Assembly (NCBI GenBank): GCA_901456055.1
Contig: CABDWT010000004.1
Span: 124,001 to 188,000 of the forward strand
Length of the DNA stretch: 64,000 nt
DNA from: Phytobacter ursingii
GTDB taxonomy: Bacteria > Pseudomonadota > Gammaproteobacteria > Enterobacterales > Enterobacteriaceae
Direction: 5' to 3'
Every line of letters begins with the position of its first letter. Within the stretch, counting starts at the first letter, position 1. Below, piece by piece: positions 60,861 through 64,000 of the stretch. The notes below the pieces were generated by a model, which saw only the letters and a program-made list of their open reading frames with translations, searched no databases and was not told where the DNA came from. The position numbers and the translations under genes were made by a program.

Positions 60861-62543
60861 ATGAGTTATATAAAAACGATGACTCAGCAGAAATTGAGTT
60901 TTCTGCTGGCGTTGTATATTGGCTTGTTTATGAATAGCGCAGTTTTCTACCGTCGGTTTGATGGTTATGCGCAAGCGTTCACCGTCTGGAAAGGACTCTC
61001 TGCGGTTGTCGAACTGGTTGCCACTGTCCTGGCGACTTTCTTTTTATTACGTATCCTCTCATTATTCGGACGCCGTGCCTGGCGTGTACTGGCATCGCTG
61101 GTGGTGCTGTTTTCAGCAGCGGCCAGCTATTACATGACTTTCCTGAATGTGGTGATTGGCTATGGCATTATCGCTTCGGTGATGACCACTGACATCGATC
61201 TCTCCAAAGAGGTGGTGGGCTGGCAACTCTTTGCCTGGGTGGCGATTGTCAGCGTTATGCCGTTGCTGTCTATCTGGAATAACCGCTGTCGCTATACCCT
61301 GTTACGTCAGTTGCGTACCCGTGGTCACCGTATGCAGAGTGTGGTGCTGGTGGTGATGGCCGCGCTGCTGGTTTGGGGGCCAATCCGCCTGCTGGATCTG
61401 CAGCAAAAGGAAGAAGAACGGACCTCAGGCGTGGACATGCCGAGCTATGGCGGCGTGGTCGCGAACTCCTATCTGCCTTCCAACTGGCTTTCTGCGCTGG
61501 GTTTGTACGCCTGGGCGCAGGTGGACGAGTCGTCGGATCATCGCTCCTTGTTCAACCCGGCGGCGAAATTCAGTTATGTCGCGCCGGACGACATCAATGA
61601 CACCTATGTGGTGTTTATCATCGGTGAAACAACCCGCTGGGATCACATGGGGTTACTCGGTTACTCGCGCAATACCACGCCTAAGCTTGCTCAGGAGAAG
61701 AACCTGGTCGCTTTCCGGGGTTACTCATGTGATACCGCCACCAAACTGTCGTTGCGTTGTATGTTTGTACGTGAAGGCGGGGCGGCGGAAAATCCTCAGC
61801 GCACGATAAAAGAGCAGAACGTTTTCTCCGTGCTCAAACAGATGGGCTTCTCTTCCGACCTGTATGCGATGCAAAGCGAAATGTGGTTTTACAGCAACAC
61901 GATGGCAGACAACATTGCCTATCGTGAACAGATTGGTGCGGAGCCGCGTAACCGGGGTAAGAACGTTGACGATATGCTGTTAATTGATGAGTTACACCAC
62001 TCGCTCGATAACAACAAGCAGGGCAAGCATCTCATTATCCTGCATACCAAAGGTTCGCACTTCAACTATACCCAGCGTTATCCGCGTAGCTTCGCACAGT
62101 GGACGCCGGAGTGTGTGGGAGTGGACGATAAATGCAGTAAAGAAGAGTTGATTAATTCTTACGATAACTCCGTTACCTATGTGGACTATTTTATCGACAG
62201 CGTGATCGACAAACTGCGCGATAAAAAAGCCATCATCTTCTATGCGGCAGACCACGGTGAGTCAATTAATGAGAAGGAACATCTGCACGGTACGCCGCGT
62301 ATGATGGCGCCGCCGGAGCAGTTTCGCGTACCGATGATGGTGTGGATGTCAGACAAATATCTGCAAAACCCGGATAAGGCGAAGATGTTTGCGCAGCTGA
62401 AACAACAAGCGGATATGAAGGTGCCGCGCCGGCATGTTGAACTGTACGACACCATTATGGGTTGCCTGGGATATACCTCGCCAGACGGCGGGATTAATGA
62501 AAATAACAACTGGTGCCATCTGCCTTCCGACAAGGTAAATTGA
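60861..62543 (+). CDS. eptB: Kdo2-lipid A phosphoethanolamine transferase EptB
   Basis: EptB adds phosphoethanolamine to the outer Kdo of lipopolysaccharide at the periplasmic face of the inner membrane. It has 560 residues (E. coli 563). Five helices lie in the first ~180 residues; the rest is a sulfatase-like domain with the catalytic threonine in [13 protein letters not shown] and the metal ligands in YAADHGES and HLHGTPR. E. coli regulates it through sigma E and the MgrR small RNA, which is not seen here. Confidence 0.96.
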   Translation: MSYIKTMTQQKLSFLLALYIGLFMNSAVFYRRFDGYAQAFTVWKGLSAVVELVATVLATFFLLRILSLFGRRAWRVLASLVVLFSAAASYYMTFLNVVIGYGIIASVMTTDIDLSKEVVGWQLFAWVAIVSVMPLLSIWNNRCRYTLLRQLRTRGHRMQSVVLVVMAALLVWGPIRLLDLQQKEEERTSGVDMPSYGGVVANSYLPSNWLSALGLYAWAQVDESSDHRSLFNPAAKFSYVAPDDINDTYVVFIIGETTRWDHMGLLGYSRNTTPKLAQEKNLVAFRGYSCDTATKLSLRCMFVREGGAAENPQRTIKEQNVFSVLKQMGFSSDLYAMQSEMWFYSNTMADNIAYREQIGAEPRNRGKNVDDMLLIDELHHSLDNNKQGKHLIILHTKGSHFNYTQRYPRSFAQWTPECVGVDDKCSKEELINSYDNSVTYVDYFIDSVIDKLRDKKAIIFYAADHGESINEKEHLHGTPRMMAPPEQFRVPMMVWMSDKYLQNPDKAKMFAQLKQQADMKVPRRHVELYDTIMGCLGYTSPDGGINENNNWCHLPSDKVN

Positions 62544-62546
62544 GGC

Positions 62547-62581
62547 ACTGGCGGCTTTCTCGCCAGTCAGTTGGCTTTTTT
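62547..62581 (+). terminator. Probable terminator of eptB
   Basis: ACTGGCG-GCTTTCT-CGCCAGT is followed by an alternative small stem GCCA-GTCAGT-TGGC leading into six to seven T residues. The exact stem is uncertain, but the T run is clear. Confidence 0.6.
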
Positions 62582-62592
62582 ACATTAAGGGA

Positions 62593-62621
62593 TTGACGGT
62601 CGGGGTGTGTGGCAGTAAGAT
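62593..62621 (+). promoter_or_regulatory. proK promoter
   Basis: The -35 box TTGACG (62593-62598) and -10 box TAAGAT (62616-62621) have a 17-bp spacer. They are followed by a GC-rich GCGCCCCGC discriminator, typical of tRNA genes under stringent control. Confidence 0.85.
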
Positions 62622-62633
62622 GCGCCCCGCATT

Positions 62634-62710
<77 letters not shown>

Positions 62711-62719
62711 AATTCGAAA

Positions 62720-62746
62720 AGCCTGCTCAACGAGCAGGCTTTTTTG
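62720..62746 (+). terminator. First proK terminator
   Basis: AGCCTGCTC-AAC-GAGCAGGCT followed by six T residues, starting ten bases after the tRNA. The same cassette is repeated at 62886-62912. Confidence 0.93.
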
Positions 62747-62754
62747 CATCTGCG

Positions 62755-62916
62755 CCAGAGAGGATGAGAACCTCCGGGGGCAGAGAGGTTCGACTCGAGC
62801 GGAGCGAGAGAACGTTGCGTCAGCAACGGCCCGCAGGGCGAGCCACGCAGTGGCGAGTAATCTCTGGCACCGACCAAATTCGAAAAGCCTGCTCAACGAG
62901 CAGGCTTTTTTGCATC
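62755..62916 (+). ncRNA. RtT-like repeat downstream of proK
   Basis: A CCAGAGA/TCTCTGG stem (62755-62761 with 62861-62867) encloses about 100 bases of smaller GC-rich hairpins. It is followed by 62868-62916, an exact 49-bp copy of 62702-62750: the last nine bases of the tRNA including CCA, plus the terminator. A repeated tRNA 3' end behind a tRNA gene is the hallmark of the RtT repeat known from the E. coli tyrT operon. Whether this is the same family needs a covariance search. Confidence 0.55.
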
Positions 62917-62994
62917 AGGGGTTTTGTAGCCCTGGCAAGCAAAGCGCCGCCGGGGTGGGGGAAAATGCGGCTCTGGTGGTCATTCCGTTCACCT

Positions 62995-63300
62995 GATGTT
63001 CTCTGCTTTTCTATAGCGACAGAACCCGTGAACGTGCCAGGGTGGCTCACCGCCACCACCCTGGCGACCCGGGCTCCCGGCCAGGAAAATCGCCGCTGGC
63101 GCGGTCCATGAGGCTTATGTCGTCTGACTTTCGGGTCGGGGACCAGCCTGCGTCCTTGCAGGCTATCCCCTCCGCCCGCTTCCCTGCGGGCGGGCCCGGT
63201 CATCCGTCAACGCCTCATCGATTTTCAGCCGGACCCTGTCATCGCTGTAACTGTTTCGCTCTCATTACGCGGTGTCATCGCTGTAAAACGAAATATTACT
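62995..63300. other. GC-rich hairpin cluster without a recognised gene
   Basis: Perfect hairpins are GCCAGGGTGG/CCACCCTGGC (63036-63065), GCCTGC/GCAGGC (63146-63163) and CCGCCCGC/GCGGGCGG (63172-63193). TGTCATCGCTGTAA occurs twice, at 63237-63250 and 63273-63286. Short frames here have no recognisable family and overlap on both strands. It stands out from the AT-rich dppA leader that follows. Confidence 0.6.
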
Positions 63301-63306
63301 GGGGCT

Positions 63307-63328
63307 CCCTCTCCCTCAAGGGAGAGGG
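63307..63328. repeat. Single CCCTCTCCC-type palindrome
   Basis: CCCTCTCCC-TCAA-GGGAGAGGG, the same family as the repeats at 11322, 15142 and 51326. It bounds the GC-rich cluster on the right. Confidence 0.85.
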
Positions 63329-63339
63329 GGAAAGTTAGT

Positions 63340-64000
63340 GTTCGCCTGGTGTTTTGTATGGCGGCAGATACCCGCCATTTTATGCTGGCATGAACCGAAC
63401 CCATCCCCTCACTCTTTTAGGGAGACAGTTAGGGGAAAACCATCCGCTTCTGTTAGCGTTCCATAACCTTATTTCACCCTGCTATGTCACGGTTTTGTGA
63501 CATAATCCATTGTATTTTTTTATATATAGTTCGATCTTTTTTCGCGTTGCTTATGGATAGGGTTAGCATTTTACGCTGTGCGTTTTAACGTTCGCGGTAT
63601 TAATCGCTCACATATTCAGCATTCTGCAAGAAATTTTTCATAATCTGCTCAAACGTTAAACACCAGCCTGAGATGATTCTCAAGCTTATTATTCTGCTCA
63701 TAACGGCATAGCACAAATTTACCTGCTGAAAATAGCGGCTTGAAGTTTTTTTTAACTTTGTTTGTTGATTCTCATCAACGATGTAAATCCCCGTTACCTG
63801 TATTGACGTTTTGACATTCTATTGACAGATTGTAGGGCATGAGGGGCATTTCATGGAGAATCTGCACTGCAACTCAGTCAATCTTGTGAAAGGATTTCCC
63901 GTCTCTCATAACTTCCGATAAGTCCAGGCAAAAATCTAATAACGGCCTGTCGGATAACCCAGCGCAAGGGTAACAACACATATCACATTGGAGCAGAATA
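63340..64000 (+). promoter_or_regulatory. Upstream region and leader expected for dppA
   Basis: No gene is seen. By synteny (eptB-proK-dppA) the dipeptide-binding protein gene should start just past the window; the last bases hold a ribosome-like TTGGAGCAG (63984-63992). TTGACA boxes at 63811 and 63823 lie at a distance that fits a long leader. ACAACACA near 63974-63981 could pair with the GcvB small RNA, which regulates dppA in E. coli. Two inverted repeats, TATGTCAC/GTGACATA (63483-63504) and GTTGAT/ATCAAC (63764-63779), are possible protein sites. Confidence 0.55.

Noticed and set aside
63042-63338. Short open frame in the GC-rich cluster before dppA
   Set aside because: It runs through perfect hairpins, lacks a ribosome site and matches no family I recognise; overlapping frames exist on both strands.

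Overview
The window is a chromosomal segment of a member of the Enterobacteriaceae. Gene order matches the 80-81 min region of the Escherichia coli map, read in reverse: mtlA start, yibF, selA, selB, a yia/sgb block, ysaA, avtA, malS, bax, xylRHGF, xylAB, yiaA, wecH, ysaB, glyQS, yiaG, yiaF, ghrB, bisC, yiaC, tag, yhjY, yhjX, eptB, proK, and the leader expected for dppA. Several accessory blocks and a GC-rich composition argue against E. coli itself. The sequence fits the Enterobacter/Leclercia/Lelliottia/Citrobacter/Klebsiella group, but the genus cannot be fixed by eye. No insertion sequence, prophage or CRISPR array was seen.

1-4.5 kb: the first codons of mtlA (minus strand) with a promoter carrying four CRP sites, then yibF and the selenocysteine genes selA-selB. 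4.7-11.4 kb is accessory: a hicAB toxin-antitoxin pair, dbpA (elsewhere in E. coli), and a small L-arabinoside locus made of a GH127 beta-L-arabinofuranosidase, a GPH-family symporter and a divergent AraC-type regulator.

11.4-25 kb: a large ascorbate/2,3-diketo-L-gulonate catabolic block. The conserved part is yiaK-yiaL-yiaX1-yiaX2-lyxK-sgbH-sgbU-sgbE. Between yiaK and its IclR-type regulator yiaJ lies a four-gene unit: a CUT2-type sugar ABC transporter (ATPase, permease, binding protein) and an SMP-30 lactonase. That unit ends in a terminator-like hairpin, and yiaK keeps its own palindrome. A palindrome of the same 5-3-5 form lies in the yiaJ/ABC divergent region. I infer that YiaJ controls both units, and that the lactonase feeds the diketogulonate pathway. 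This is the most interesting system in the window.

25-45.4 kb: largely core genes (ysaA, avtA, malS, bax, the xylose regulon, wecH, ysaB, glycyl-tRNA synthetase), interrupted by a cysteine hydrolase plus GlxA-type regulator pair after xylB. 45.4-48.9 kb: an arsB remnant with an internal deletion, an ABC-F ATPase, yiaG and yiaF; cspA is absent here.

49-54.3 kb: a complete 2-ketogluconate operon (kguE-kguK-kguT-ghrB) with a divergent LacI/PtxS-type repressor and a 14-bp palindrome almost identical to the PtxS operator. It occupies the place of E. coli yiaD. 54.5-62.6 kb: bisC, yiaC, tag, yhjY, yhjX (with a clear YpdB direct-repeat site), an Ohr peroxidase and eptB.

62.6-64 kb: proK with its promoter, terminator and a duplicated 49-bp tRNA-3'-end/terminator cassette resembling the RtT repeat; then an unexplained GC-rich hairpin cluster; then the AT-rich region upstream of dppA. 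Two repeat families recur: REP/BIME palindromes and a CCCTCTCCC-type palindrome. The second family sits inside operons in two places.
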